From assembly GCA_022376925.1 (NCBI GenBank), contig JAIOJX010000025.1, forward strand, positions 141,753,301 through 141,817,300: DNA of 64,000 nucleotides. The letters are read 5' to 3'. Made by a program: the position numbers and the translations under genes. The stretch is from Tragulus kanchil (taxonomy: Eukaryota; Chordata; Mammalia; Artiodactyla; Tragulidae). This document shows, piece after piece, positions 23,271-34,536 of this stretch (its first letter is position 1; every line of letters starts with the position of its first letter). The notes under the pieces are model-generated. The model searched no databases, had not been told where the DNA came from, and saw nothing but the letters and a program-made list of their open reading frames with translations.

Positions 23271-25205
23271 TTAATTTGGACATAATTAGAAAAGCTAACA
23301 TGAACAAACAAAAAGTTCTTGCCCTGGGAAAAAGAAATGGACTCAAAGTGTTAAAGCCTGTTTTGCTAAAGACTCCTAGGCTGAGCAGTCTTTCATTTAC
23401 GTGGAAGTGGAATGTTTGTACAGAATGTGTTTATTTTCCTATCTGTTTTCCTCTTTACTAGCCTCCAAGATCCCTAAACTCTAGTCAAGAAAGTTCTTTA
23501 GCTTAGACTCTATTATACTCTAAGGGAAAAGGTTAAGTCCAAGATTGCCTTCAAAAGCAAAGAACTACCTCCCAACTACAGATGAGAACCTAAAAAAAAG
23601 ATGGAGACAAGGAACAGTGAATAATCATCTTGAGAGTGAACTGATGAGGTGATAGATGCCTTGACTAGAGAGTGAACTGGTAAGCAGTAACCACTTGGAA
23701 AAACATACCTACATATGTAGCTGCAGATCAAATGAAATAGTTGAAATGATACATGCTGACATCCAGTTGATAAACACTGACTAAATATCCTCCATATGGA
23801 AACATACTATGCAGATGTTTAGAGTATACATAGGGATAAAGTAGACACATTTCTACTCCCTTGGAGTTATACAGTGTAGCATGCTTAAAAGTAGTAGATA
23901 ATTAATATAAAATCATGAGTTACATGGTATAAAGGAAAAATTGATGTTGCTACATAATTATATTATTAGGCCATCTACCTTAATCTGGTAGATAGAGTCA
24001 GGGATGTCCTTCATAATTGATATTTTAGCTGAAGCTTAAACTGGGAAAAGGTAAAGAGCAGAATCCCCCATTGTGGGATTTCAGGGATTTAAGGAAGGCT
24101 GGGAAAAAGATTAAGAATGCACATTTTTAGTAGTATTGTGTAGTCCTTCCTCAAGAAAATTACATTCTCTCTTCTTTAAAGGGGTTCCAAGCAGGGATTC
24201 CTGTTTCAAGTTTGGGGATTGTTTGAGGGATTGTGAACAGTGTTTTATGATTCAGGTTAAACGTTTATTCCCTTCCTCTTCGCCTCTCTTTTCTTTCTTA
24301 TCTGACTTGAGATTACCTATTTCCAGAACTCTTTTCAAAGTTATTAAAGACCTCTGTTTGATTTAATTTTAGTCATCTTGCATGGGCACTTAGCAGCATT
24401 CTATACAGTGGACCGCTCTTTACCTCTTAAGACCTCCCACTGTATTTCACTGGAAACAAAGTAGATTTTAGTAAAATATACACTTGACTGTGAAATTTCA
24501 CTATTCAGTAGCCTTTGATAGCTTCCTATACCATTAGGAAAAAATTCTAAATTCTTAGAAATATCTTCTCAAATATCAGTCTATTTTTTTCATTGTTGAA
24601 AAATGTGCATAAAATATGACCTATTTCAATATAACAATCTATAAAAATAACAAAATCTCAGTCTCCAAAATAAAGTAGAAATATTTGAAATATATGAAAT
24701 TTAATTTTATGTTAAAGCAAAACTGTAGAAGCATTAATCAAAATCTGACATGGCTCATTAAGATCACTTAGTGAATTAGAAAAGCAGTTTAGAATAAAAC
24801 TAAGGGCAACAAAACCAGAAGATAATTGATGAATGGAAGAGATCACTTAAAGGCTTCAGATTTATGGATTAGATGTAGTAACCCCTAGATCTATGGCAAA
24901 GGGGAAAATAATGACTTGAGATAAAAAAATATTTGGGATCAATTCTCAAAGAAAATTATGTTGTATCAGTCCCATGTGATGCTTTACTAAGATCTAAAGG
25001 CTTATCCCCACTAAAACTATTACTGCCCCCAATTAGGAATTCCATGAAAAATTTCAAACATCCAGCCGGAAACAGCATTCAGATACCACAACCATGGTCA
25101 ACAAATAGTTCTTTAGTGCAGAAGGAATTTAGCAGTGTCTGGGAAAGAAGGATTATTTTTACGTTATGGAAATTAATGCATAATTGATTTATGTATCCAG
25201 TAGAC
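23271..25205. other. Unassigned sequence, about 1.9 kb
   Basis: The longest stretch with neither a recognised repeat nor a 1.1-kb duplication. No coding similarity was seen in the short frames at 24136-24366 and 24933-25187. Confidence 0.5.
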
Positions 25206-25399
25206 CAGAGATCCCCAGCCTCCAGGATCTACTGGCAGATTATCTGAGGTGGAACAGATATAATAATAATAGAAATAAAGTGTACAATAAATATAATATG
25301 CTTGAATCGTCCTGAAACCATCCTCTACCCCCCAGTCTACCATGGGAAAATTGTCCTCTATGAAACTGGTTGTAGTGTCAAAAAGTTTGGGGACCGCTG
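25206..25399. mobile_element. MER1-like hAT-Charlie DNA transposon (non-autonomous)
   Basis: Ends are inverted repeats: left 'cagagatccccag', right 'ggggaccgctg'. Internal text 'gattatctgaggtggaaca' and 'gtcaaaaagtttgggg' matches the MER1-type family as I recall it. It has no transposase. An 8-base target duplication is not evident. Confidence 0.75.
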
Positions 25400-25596
25400 G
25401 TAAAAATAGAAAAAAATAAAGATGAAAACAAAGGACAGGAAAGCTTGACTAACATCACCTGGTCCATTCCTTTTGTCCACGTGGTGTTTTCAGTTTTTTA
25501 TTATTAGAAAGCCTTTCTAATAGGCTTAAATATCTGCTACCAAAATCTTCCTACTATATATATTTACTTCCTAAATTAGATACATTACAACAAGAT

Positions 25597-25672
25597 ATCC
25601 TGGTGGGCCACAGTCCACGGGGTCACAAAGAGTCAGACATGACTTAGCAACTGAGTGCATGCTTGTAGTACT
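25597..25672 (+). mobile_element. Bov-A SINE 3' fragment
   Basis: Only the last part is present: 'ccacagtccacggggtcac' followed by 'gtcagacatgacttagcaac'. Confidence 0.85.
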
Positions 25673-25689
25673 GATGCAATATTCAAGTT

Positions 25690-26165
25690 GTTTTAATTTT
25701 CTATTGTTGTGGTAACAAATTACTATCAATGGTATAAAACAATACATATTATTTTCCTACAATTCTTTAGGTTAGAAGCCCAATGTATTAGTCTCACTGG
25801 GCTGCTGTCAAGGTTTTGGCAACATTGCCTTCCTCTCTAGAAACTCTAGGGGAATGTCTCTTTCCTTGACTTTTCCAGTTTATAGAGGTTTCCACATTCT
25901 TGACCTCTAACCTTCTTATTCCATCTTCAAAACCAGCAAGGTTATATTCCTCCTATTTATGTCTTCCACAGTTAGACCACCATCTCAATACAGCCAGAAA
26001 AGATTCTTCACTTTAAGGAATTAACCCTCCCCTCGATAAGAGTAATCTTTCCATCTCAGGGTCCTTAAATCACATCTGCAATGTCCTTCTTTACATGTAC
26101 ATTAACATAGTTTCTGGTTCCAGAAATTAGGACATGGACATCTTCGGAGGAAAGGAGGTATTATT
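25690..26165 (-). mobile_element. Old LTR-like interspersed repeat
   Basis: Phrases 'gtggtaacaaattactatca', 'ctcactgggctgctgtcaa', 'cttgacttttccagttta' and 'attaggacatggacatctt' follow the order of an ancient mammalian LTR-type repeat, probably MaLR/ERVL-related. Class and orientation are recalled, not aligned. Confidence 0.42.
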
Positions 26166-26283
26166 CTTCCTATCACAATCAGGAAGGAATAGATACCAGA
26201 ATTCGGGAAAAAGGACGACACAGTAGTAGTCTGTTTTTAAGAAAATAAACTGTAAGAAATTTATTTTTTTCATTTTAGTCAAT

Positions 26284-26786
26284 TGCGGGGACCTTCCGCA
26301 GAAAGGAAGGCAGCGGGATTGCCCCCGGCTGAACCAGGAGATCTCCTAAAGAGGCAAGTCTTGCTGCCCGCCCCCCAGCCATGCCGGGAAAATCAGACAC
26401 AGCAGGGGTTCTTTAGAGGCAGCTCCGTTTTATTAGTGTAGATTCACAGCTTTTATAGGCAAGTGAAGGGGGTTTTGCACGGGACTTCCTACAGATTACA
26501 CCAATCAAGCTAAAGGTCAAGCAATCATCCATGAGCATGGAAACCAGGGCAACCAAACAGAAATTTTGACCATCACTTAACAATTTAGATCACACCCTAG
26601 TCCCTTCCTGTAGGCGCCATCTTAGCTCCAAACTGCAAACATGTGCTTAAGCTTCTTTAAACAATGTGCATAAGCTTCTTTTCTCTCCCACGTCCCTTTC
26701 TGTAGGCGCCATCTTAGCTCCAAACTGAAACAATGTGCTTAAGCTTCCTTATGCTTGCAATGGTCCTCTTTCAATTCAGAGCCCCA
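26284..26786 (-). mobile_element. Solo ERV LTR with 4-bp target-site duplication
   Basis: Minus-strand LTR of 503 bases beginning TGGGG and ending CCCCGCA. It is flanked by 'caat' at 26280-26283 and 26787-26790; a 4-base duplication fits a class I (gamma-like) endogenous retrovirus. A TATA box and polyadenylation signal are present. The upstream part contains an imperfect internal repeat with two copies of 'gtaggcgccatcttagctcc' (plus strand). No retroviral coding sequence flanks it, so it is a solo LTR left by recombination. Part of it lies inside D7. Confidence 0.83.
26429..26457 (-). promoter_or_regulatory. LTR core promoter and polyadenylation signal
   Basis: On the minus strand TATAAA (26457-26452) is followed about 20 bases later by AATAAA (26434-26429), as in compact retroviral LTRs. 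Activity is not known. Confidence 0.6.
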
Positions 26787-26790
26787 CAAT

Positions 26791-27542
26791 CAGTGGGTAA
26801 AAGGCATTCCTGTGATTTTAAGTGTGATCTTTTTTGCAATCTTGAAAATTGCAATAGTAGTTATTATATAAAATAACTGCTGTCTTGTGTGTATAGCAGG
26901 ATAGTGCCCTGCTCAGGAGGGAGGTTTGTCCTCCTGACATCTTCAGTCCATTTCATCTAGCACCTGCCAACACCACTATTGGCAGTCATGTTTTCACTTG
27001 CTTTCTCCAGGCATTTAGTGATGTCATTAGGCCTTAGGCTTTTTGTAGCAAGAAAGGATATATGTTTACTTTTTCTCCTGTCATATTTGGCAGCCTTTCT
27101 GTGAAATTACTGCAGTGTTCTCATCTGCCAGATGTCAGTAAAATTTGAAGAAAAGGGACAAGCACTATAGATACTTCAGTGGAACCTGGCCTTAATATTG
27201 ATGAGGGACATGCAAAATCATAGATATAACCACTGGTTTTAAGGTGTCTTTCTTCATATCAAGAAAATATGTGAATAAGGAAAGGGAAAAGCTAGTGCTA
27301 AAGATGAATTCAGACATAAATTTATCTTTCTTATAAGAAAGGCAAAATCAGTGAACCATTAGTTGAGTAAAGGTGCATCATAAAATTTGGAGGACCCCTT
27401 GATGTTTTACCTGAACAAAATTAATCTGCTTGTTTAATAATTTTATTTTCATATATAAGTGCATATATACATATATATATATATATCTATTTGGTTCAGG
27501 CATTATCACAATTTGTAGAAATGAATTATTAACTATTTAATC
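26791..27542. other. Unassigned sequence downstream of the LTR
   Basis: No gene or repeat family recognised. It ends in a short (AT)n run near 27465-27490. Confidence 0.5.
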
Positions 27543-27890
27543 TATTAGTGTAGATTCACAGCTTTAAACAGTGAAGGGGTTTTGCAGACTTCCTACAGAT
27601 TACACCAATCAAGCTAAAGGTCAAGCAATCATCCATGAGCATGGAAACCAGGGCAACCAAACAGAAATTTTGACCATCACTTAACAATTTAGATCACACC
27701 CTAGTCCCTTCCTGTAGGCGCCATCTTAGCTCCAAACTGCAAACATGTGCTTAAGCTTCTTTAAACAATGTGCATAAGCTTCTTTTCTCTCCCACGTCCC
27801 TTTCTGTAGGCGCCATCTTAGCTCCAAACTGAAACAATGTGCTTAAGCTTCCTTATGCTTGCAATGGTCCTCTTTCAATTCAGAGCCCCA
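27543..27890 (-). mobile_element. Truncated copy of the ERV LTR, made by D7
   Basis: Repeats the upstream ~350 bases of the LTR but lacks the terminal ~147 bases (plus-strand left end). The TATA sequence is lost in the noisy junction. Flanks match the first copy, so it is not a second insertion. Confidence 0.85.
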
Positions 27891-28794
27891 CAATCAGTGG
27901 GTAAAAGGCATTCCTGTGATTTTAAGTGTGATCTTTTTTGCAATCTTGAAAATTGCAATAGTAGTTATTATATAAAATAACTGCTGTCTTGTGTGTATAG
28001 CAGGATAGTGCCCTGCTCAGGAGGGAGGTTTGTCCTCCTGACATCTTCAGTCCATTTCATCTAGCACCTGCCAACACCACTATTGGCAGTCATGTTTTCA
28101 CTTGCTTTCTCCAGGCATTTAGTGATGTCATTAGGCCTTAGGCTTTTTGTAGCAAGAAAGGATATATGTTTACTTTTTCTCCTGTCATATTTGGCAGCCT
28201 TTCTGTGAAATTACTGCAGTGTTCTCATCTGCCAGATGTCAGTAAAATTTGAAGAAAAGGGACAAGCACTATAGATACTTCAGTGGAACCTGGCCTTAAT
28301 ATTGATGAGGGACATGCAAAATCATAGATATAACCACTGGTTTTAAGGTGTCTTTCTTCATATCAAGAAAATATGTGAATAAGGAAAGGGAAAAGCTAGT
28401 GCTAAAGATGAATTCAGACATAAATTTATCTTTCTTATAAGAAAGGCAAAATCAGTGAACCATTAGTTGAGTAAAGGTGCATCATAAAATTTGGAGGACC
28501 CCTTGATGTTTTACCTGAACAAAATTAATCTGCTTGTTTAATAATTTTATTTTCATATATAAGTGCATATATACATATATATATATATATCTAATTGGTT
28601 CAGGCATTATCACAATTTGTAGAAATGAATTATTAACTAGTTAATCTATTTGGAACAGTTTCTGAGGGTGCAGCACAACAGAGTCCTGAAGTAATAAAAT
28701 TAATTCCCTTGATTTATAAAGGTATTTATAAATTGTGTTAGCATACATCTTTTTATCTAATTACACTGTCAGTCCTGGAAAATATAGCAGGCAC

Positions 28795-28870
28795 CTGCTA
28801 TATATTACAGATGAGGAAATTGAGACCTAAGACAAAGCACTAATAAACAATGGAAATGGGAATAAAACTG
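28795..28870 (+). mobile_element. MIR SINE fragment
   Basis: 'attacagatgaggaaattgag' minus its first base matches the conserved MIR core ('cagatgaggaaactgag'). Short and old. Confidence 0.6.
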
Positions 28871-29134
28871 CTTTTCTTCCTCTCATCTATGTCTTTTGCT
28901 ATTTTCTCAGTAATACTCCAACTACATTGGGAAAAGCAAATTTGGGTGTGAGGAGGAATGGAATAAACAAACCATCAAGGAAGTAAACAAAAGTTAGTTA
29001 TGAGAGTAAAAACCTGTGGCTATTCTCTATAATCATCACAGGGATGCTTCTGAATATTTAAAACAATGCAGATGAAAGTAATGGAAAGGCTATGTGGCAC
29101 ATGAAAAAGGGAGACTGGGCTATAGATGTAATTT

Positions 29135-29356
29135 CTGCTGATGCTGCTGGTGGTTAGTCACTGAGTCATGTCCAACTCTCTGTGACCCTGTGCACTCTCG
29201 CCCTGTAGGCTCTTCTGTCCATGGGATTTTCCAGGCAAGAATACTGGAATGGGTTGCCATTTTTTTCTCCAGTGTATCTCCCTGACCCAGGGATTGACCC
29301 TGCATCTCCAGCATTGGCAGGTGGATTCTTTACCACTGTGCCACCTGGGAAATCCA
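29135..29356 (-). mobile_element. Bov-A/Bov-tA SINE with (CTG)-rich tail
   Basis: Antisense SINE. Its 3' end carries a CTG/AGC-type tail ('ctgctgatgctgctgg'), common for this family, and the head is 'ccacctgggaaatcc'. Confidence 0.92.
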
Positions 29357-29467
29357 GTAGATGTAGTATTATTCCTCAGTTACACATCACAGTTCTGCTT
29401 AGTGAGACAACTATGAGATATTCCTTTACAGAGTCTATTTTAAAAGTAGATTTCTCAGGGTTCTAAT

Positions 29468-29520
29468 GAGTTTATATATAAACTCACATATATAAATATG
29501 TGATATATATATCACATATT
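29468..29520. repeat. Two adjacent perfect AT-rich palindromes
   Basis: 29468-29485 (arm 'gagtttata') and 29495-29520 (arm 'aatatgtgatata') are each perfect inverted repeats without a spacer, 18 and 26 bases long and 9 bases apart. Confidence 0.95.
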
Positions 29521-29857
29521 TTTTATCATGCTACATATCCGTTACAGTGTTCTTAAATAGGAACTTGGCTGAATGGACTTTTATTCTTGGGAATGTGGCC
29601 TGCAGAAGGGAGGTACTGGATAAATTGGTATCACTGATTTTTAAAAATTCATAATTTTATTTTCATATATAAGTCAACAGAATTTTTGAAAATTATTAAC
29701 TAGTTAATCTATTTGGAACAGTTTCTGAGGGTGCAGCACAACAGAGTCCTGAAGTAATACAATTAATTCCCTTGATTTACACAGGTCTTTATAACTTCTG
29801 TTACCATACATCATTTTATCTAATTACACTCTCAGTCCTGGAAAATATAGCAGGCAC

Positions 29858-29933
29858 CTGCTATATATTACAGATGAGGAAATTGAGACCTAAGACAAAG
29901 CACTAATAAACAATGGAAATGGGAATAAAACTG
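29858..29933 (+). mobile_element. MIR fragment, second D8 copy
   Basis: Repeat of 28795-28870. Confidence 0.6.
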
Positions 29934-30197
29934 CTTTTCTTCCTCTCATCTATGTCTTTTGCTATTTTCTCAGTAATACTCCAACTACATTGGGAAAAGC
30001 AAATTTGGGTGTGAGGAGGAATGGAATAAACAAACCATCAAGGAAGTAAACAAAAGTTAGTTATGAGAGTAAAAACCTGTGGCTATTCTCTATAATCATC
30101 ACAGGGATGCTTCTGAATATTTAAAACAATGCAGATGAAAGTAATGGAAAGGCTATGTGGCACATGAAAAAGGGAGACTGGGCTATAGATGTAATTT

Positions 30198-30419
30198 CTG
30201 CTGATGCTGCTGGTGGTTAGTCACTGAGTCATGTCCAACTCTCTGTGACCCTGTGCACTCTCGCCCTGTAGGCTCTTCTGTCCATGGGATTTTCCAGGCA
30301 AGAATACTGGAATGGGTTGCCATTTTTTTCTCCAGTGTATCTCCCTGACCCAGGGATTGACCCTGCATCTCCAGCATTGGCAGGTGGATTCTTTACCACT
30401 GTGCCACCTGGGAAATCCA
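30198..30419 (-). mobile_element. Bov-A/Bov-tA SINE, second D8 copy
   Basis: Repeat of 29135-29356. Confidence 0.92.
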
Positions 30420-30530
30420 GTAGATGTAGTATTATTCCTCAGTTACACATCACAGTTCTGCTTAGTGAGACAACTATGAGATATTCCTTTACAGAGTCTA
30501 TTTTAAAAGTAGATTTCTCAGGGTTCTAAT

Positions 30531-30583
30531 GAGTTTATATATAAACTCACATATATAAATATGTGATATATATATCACATATT
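30531..30583. repeat. Palindrome pair, second D8 copy
   Basis: Repeat of 29468-29520, both palindromes still perfect. Confidence 0.95.
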
Positions 30584-30717
30584 TTTTATCATGCTACATA
30601 TCCGTTACAGTGTTCTTAAATAGGAACTTGGCTGAATGGACTTTTATTCTTGGGAATGTGGCCTGGCGCAGAAGGGAGGTACTGGATAAATTGGTATCAC
30701 TGATTTTTAAAAATTCC

Positions 30718-31087
30718 ACCTGGAAGCTCACATTTCACTGGCCCCTTTTAACCTTTAGAGATCCTATTGCGTGGCTAGAAAGTGAAGGAGTAGAAATGTT
30801 GGTGAATTGCCCTATAACAATGGAGTTGGGTGTTTTGGATCAAAACCTCAATATAACATAGAGAAAACTGGCTTTAGATGAAAATTAAGAATAATCTGAA
30901 CTTATTTAGAATGACATGGTTTACCCACCAGCATCATGAATTTAACTGGGAGATTCTGCTTTAAGATTTTGAATAGATATTTAGAAAATGCCATATTATT
31001 TTGGTGTGCTATCTATTAAATAAACGGCTACCTTAAAATATATCAAATAATACTCCAAACACCAGGACTATTTTCTTGTAAGTGGTA
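30718..31087. other. Unassigned sequence
   Basis: No gene or repeat recognised. Confidence 0.5.
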
Positions 31088-31101
31088 TTGATTCAGATTT
31101 T

Positions 31102-31425
31102 TTATTTATTTATTTATTTATTTACTTTGGGCGGGGGTCAGGTTGGGGAGGGAGGGGAGTGGGCGGGCCACTTCTATTGGTCTTTCATTTCTATAGTTTC
31201 ATTTGTCTTCGTTCTTTGGCTCCTGTGGGCCTCCCATCGCGGTGGCCTCTTGTCGTTGCAGAGCATCGGCTCTGGGCGCATGTGCTCCAGAGCTCCGGCT
31301 CAGTGATTGGACACATCAGTCCAGCCGCTCCGCGGCACGTGGGATCTTCCCAGGCCAGGGCTCGAACCGGCGCCCCTTGCACTGCAAGGCGGTGTCCTTA
31401 CCCACTGGACCACCAGGGGAAGCCC
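31102..31425 (-). mobile_element. Full-length CHR-like SINE with 14-bp target-site duplication
   Basis: Minus-strand SINE from the tRNA-Glu-like head (right end, 'ccactggaccaccagggga') to an (AAAT)n tail (left). 'ttgattcagatttt' at 31088-31101 and 31426-31439 brackets it exactly. It is GC-rich with several CpGs, so it is among the better preserved members here. Confidence 0.93.
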
Positions 31426-31439
31426 TTGATTCAGATTTT

Positions 31440-32305
31440 GAAGCGTAACTGGACTAGATACTGTGATGTGGATCAGCCTAAACGTATTTCCTTTGGGTAA
31501 TGGAGGAAGAGGTGATACTGTCTCATACAACAGTATGAATAACAAGCACTTTGGAAAGTATTCGATGTTTGTCTTTTAAGTTGCTTTTTCAGCAGAAAGA
31601 AAATAGAAAATGTAGTTTTTTATGTGGGGTCAAACAAAGGGCAGTAGCCAATGAAAACGAAGATGAATTATTGACATGTTCCGCAGCTAAAAAAAACTTG
31701 AAATCAGTTTTAGATATTTGCAGCAAGGCCAAATTCCTAACAGAACATTTGAAATTTGAAACACTGCTTTCGGTAGATAGCATTTGCCAAGAATGTATCC
31801 TCAGTATTGGGTGAAGACACACATACACTTATTTAATCATCTTGAAAGAGTAGTTATAGGAAATGAATGTTTATCATATAAGGAACATGGTGACCTGATT
31901 TATATGAAAGCATCTTATAAAGGGGAAAACATGATACAAATGTAGATTTCTTTATCCTGAATTTTCCTAAGTTAATTCATTGGAATATCTCAGAATTAAT
32001 AGCTTAAATACATACAGTGCGTAAACCTTTTTATGTTATTTTATGTTATTTGTATTAACTTAAATTTTCACAACCTTAGAAATCTGAATTACTATACAAG
32101 GCAGTGAAGTACAGAGAAATGAAATTAAATCATCAGCCATGACAAGTATGTTTAAAGTAGGTAGAATGAAATAAGCAAGACAAGGGGTGACCTCTGAGGA
32201 CATTCAAGGAGAAGAGAAAGCCAAGAAGTGAAGAGATGCAGGTAATGCAGAAGGATAAATATCATGATAAAATGTAAGCAGCTAGAAAAGGGTAACCATA
32301 GTATG
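31440..32305. other. Unassigned sequence
   Basis: Opposing frames of 87 and 79 codons at 31551-31828 show no known family. A short direct repeat 'ttttatgttatt' occurs at 32030-32050. Confidence 0.5.
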
Positions 32306-32307
32306 TA

Positions 32308-33033
32308 TTGGGTTGACCAAATAGTTCCTTCAGTTTTTAAGTACAAATAAAAGAAACATTTTTCATTTTCACCAAGAACTTTATAGAACACTGTATTCAC
32401 CTTTTTGTTCCACTATTTTCTGTGTTTTTTCAGGCAACTTCATAATTCCATCTTCCCCAAATTTTCATTTTTTTGGTCAAAGGATTGTCAAAGATACCTT
32501 TTACAGTCTTTCAGGGAATTGAGATTTTTTTCTCTTAAGAGAATTTTATAAAGACTAAAATACATGGACATCCAAATCTGCAATGTCTAGTGAATATGAT
32601 GGATGAATCAGAAGTTCCCAACCAGACTCTTAAGAGTTTTTGCCAGGTTATGGCAAGAAACATGTGATCTTGTGTTGTTCTGATGGAAGATTATGTGTTT
32701 TCTGTTGACTAATGCCAGGCACGTTTTATTCAGTGTTGCTTTCAGTTGGTCTAATTGGGTGCAGTGCTAATTGGAGTTAATCATTTTGTTTTCCAGAAGG
32801 AACTCATAATAGAGAACTCCTTTCCAATCTTACCATATACACAAAATCACCTTCTTTGAATGAAAACTGGCTTTTGGTGTAGCTCGTGGTGGTTCACTTC
32901 ATTTGCTCCTCAATCTCATCCATTCCACATTATTGTGCAGTATCCATTTTCATCACCTGTCATAATTTGTTTTAAAAACAGCACATAGTTTTTGTATTAA
33001 ATAGAGAATCACATGTGGAAACATGGTCTCTTA
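32308..33033 (-). pseudogene. Decayed mariner transposon, transposase C-terminal part
   Basis: The left end reads 'ttgggttgaccaaatagttcc', a mariner terminal inverted repeat next to a TA (32306-32307). The minus strand translates in broken frames to mariner transposase: pieces resembling the catalytic 'HxDNARPH' and 'HPPYSPDLAPSD' blocks lie near 32680-32580, and 'EDGIMKLPEK' lies near 32450. Stops and frameshifts throughout abolish function. No matching right inverted repeat is found, so the 5' part is missing. Mariner enzymes insert at TA by cut and paste. Confidence 0.8.
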
Positions 33034-33268
33034 GTTCCAGTATCAATTCAAACCTTGAGTGCAGCATTCCTGAAGTAATTCAGTGCTCCCCTTTCCCCAA
33101 GACGGGGACAGTCATCACAGTATATACTTTTTTGGGTTGAAAAGCTTTCTTCATCATGACGTAGCCATCTGGATTTAAAATCTGGCTGACATTTGTGACT
33201 GAGCAAGGCATTTTGACTTTGGGCTACACGAATGCGTTCAACCTCCTGCAGGTTTGTTTACAAACTCT
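33034..33268. other. Unassigned sequence beside the mariner
   Basis: May include more decayed transposon, but no mariner motif is recognisable. Confidence 0.4.
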
Positions 33269-33452
33269 ATGTTATGCTTAGTCACTCAGTTGTGTCCAAC
33301 TCTTTTGTGACTCCATGGACTGTAGCCCATCAGGCTGCTCTGTCCATGGGATTTTCCAGGCAAGAATACTGATCTCTTTTCAATCCAGAAATCTAACTTA
33401 CATCTTCTGTGTTGCAGGCAGATTCTTTACTTCTGAGCCACCAGAAGGCCCC
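33269..33452 (-). mobile_element. Bov-A/Bov-tA SINE
   Basis: Antisense copy: 'ccatggactgtagcccatc', 'ttccaggcaagaatactg', ending near 'gccaccagaaggcccc'. It has an internal deletion relative to the usual length. Confidence 0.9.
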
Positions 33453-33515
33453 TGGTATACAAATGGCTAGACCCTAAATTTAATAAAGTTATTTCCCATG
33501 AACCAACATTGAGAA

Positions 33516-33534
33516 TCTGTGACAAAGTCACAGA
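33516..33534. repeat. Short perfect hairpin
   Basis: Arms of 8 bases ('tctgtgac' / 'gtcacaga') around AAA; repeated at 34600-34618 by D9. No following T run suggests a terminator. Confidence 0.7.
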
Positions 33535-33885
33535 CTGTACTACTTGACTACACTGTGGGTAAAGAAATATGTATAATGTATACAGTGATTTACTTTCTTC
33601 TCATTGGGGTAGGAGTCAACCATTATCTTCTAATACAACCTGATCTGCTCAATCTGTCTATGTGATTAGGGTCTTGGTTTCTGTGGTACAGACTGCTGTA
33701 CAATACCATAATATGGGTGGGGTGAAGAGTGTGATGTGAAAGAAAAATAACAAATAAATCAATGTTTCTGTAGTGTACACTAATAGAAATTAATTAGAAA
33801 TTGTGGATGCTAGAACATCTCTTTAAATAAGTGATAGGATATAAAGATCTGAAACTCAAGACATACTGAGAACTTATGAGGAAAT

Positions 33886-34040
33886 GCAGGTTCAATCCAG
33901 GGAAGATCCCCTGGAGGAGAAAATGGCAACTCACGTCAGTATTCTTGCCTGGAAAATCCCATGGACAGAGGAGTCTGATGGGCTACAGTCGATGGAGTTG
34001 CAGACGTGGACACAGCTGAACATAGACGCTCAGGAGCACA
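33886..34040 (+). mobile_element. Bov-tA SINE, head-truncated
   Basis: Sense copy starting at the B-box ('ggttcaatccagg') and running through 'atcccctggaggagaaaat' and 'gggctacagtcgatgg'. Confidence 0.88.
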
Positions 34041-34352
34041 GATGGAAGGGCATTAAGCACTTTGCATGAAAAATAAAATTTGTAATGTACAATACAGTTG
34101 TCTTCCACTGTCTGCAGGTTTGCTGAATGTAACATTTGTACAGGAATTTTCAGCTAACTTTGAAGTAATCCACAAGAATTTGCAGATTACTGGATACCTA
34201 TACTGTAATAGAATAATATCAATAAAATTTGTTTACATGTAAAAAAACAGTTTTTCCAAGTTAATCTGGCTGACATTTGTGACTGAGCAAGGCATTTTGA
34301 CTTTGGGCTACACGAATGCGTTCAACCTCCTGCAGGTTTGTTTACAAACTCT

Positions 34353-34536
34353 ATGTTATGCTTAGTCACTCAGTGGTGTCCAACTCTTTTGTGACTCCAT
34401 GGACTGTAGCCCGCCAGGCTGCTCAGTCCATGGAGTTTTCCAGGCAAGAATACTGATCTCTTTTCAATCCAGAAATCTAACTTACATCTTCTGTGTTGCA
34501 GGCAGATTCTTTACTTCTGAGCCACCAGAAGGCCCC
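34353..34536 (-). mobile_element. Bov-A/Bov-tA SINE, second D9 copy
   Basis: Repeat of 33269-33452 with a few substitutions. Confidence 0.9.

Larger units (their letters stand above)
26431..28649. repeat. Tandem duplication D7 (copies 26431-27542 and 27543-28649)
   Basis: The copy boundary falls inside the LTR at 'tattagtgtagattcacag'. The offset is 1112 at the start, then 1104 after small losses in the first 60 bases of copy 2 ('cttttataggcaagtg' becomes 'ctttaaacagtg'). The remainder is near-identical, ending in a TA run and the segment shared with D8. Confidence 0.95.
28541..30717. repeat. Tandem duplication D8 (copies 28541-29650 and 29651-30717)
   Basis: The offset starts at 1110 and settles at 1063 because about 47 bases, including the TA run, are missing from the start of copy 2. 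The first ~170 bases of copy 2 hold about a dozen substitutions; later sequence is nearly identical apart from 'cctgcag' / 'cctggcgcag' near 29600/30662. Copy 1 overlaps the end of D7 copy 2. Confidence 0.94.

Noticed and set aside
26284..27890. Full ERV provirus with two LTRs
   Set aside because: The second LTR is a truncated copy made by D7, the interval is unrelated sequence rather than viral genes, and the complete LTR has its own 4-base duplication.
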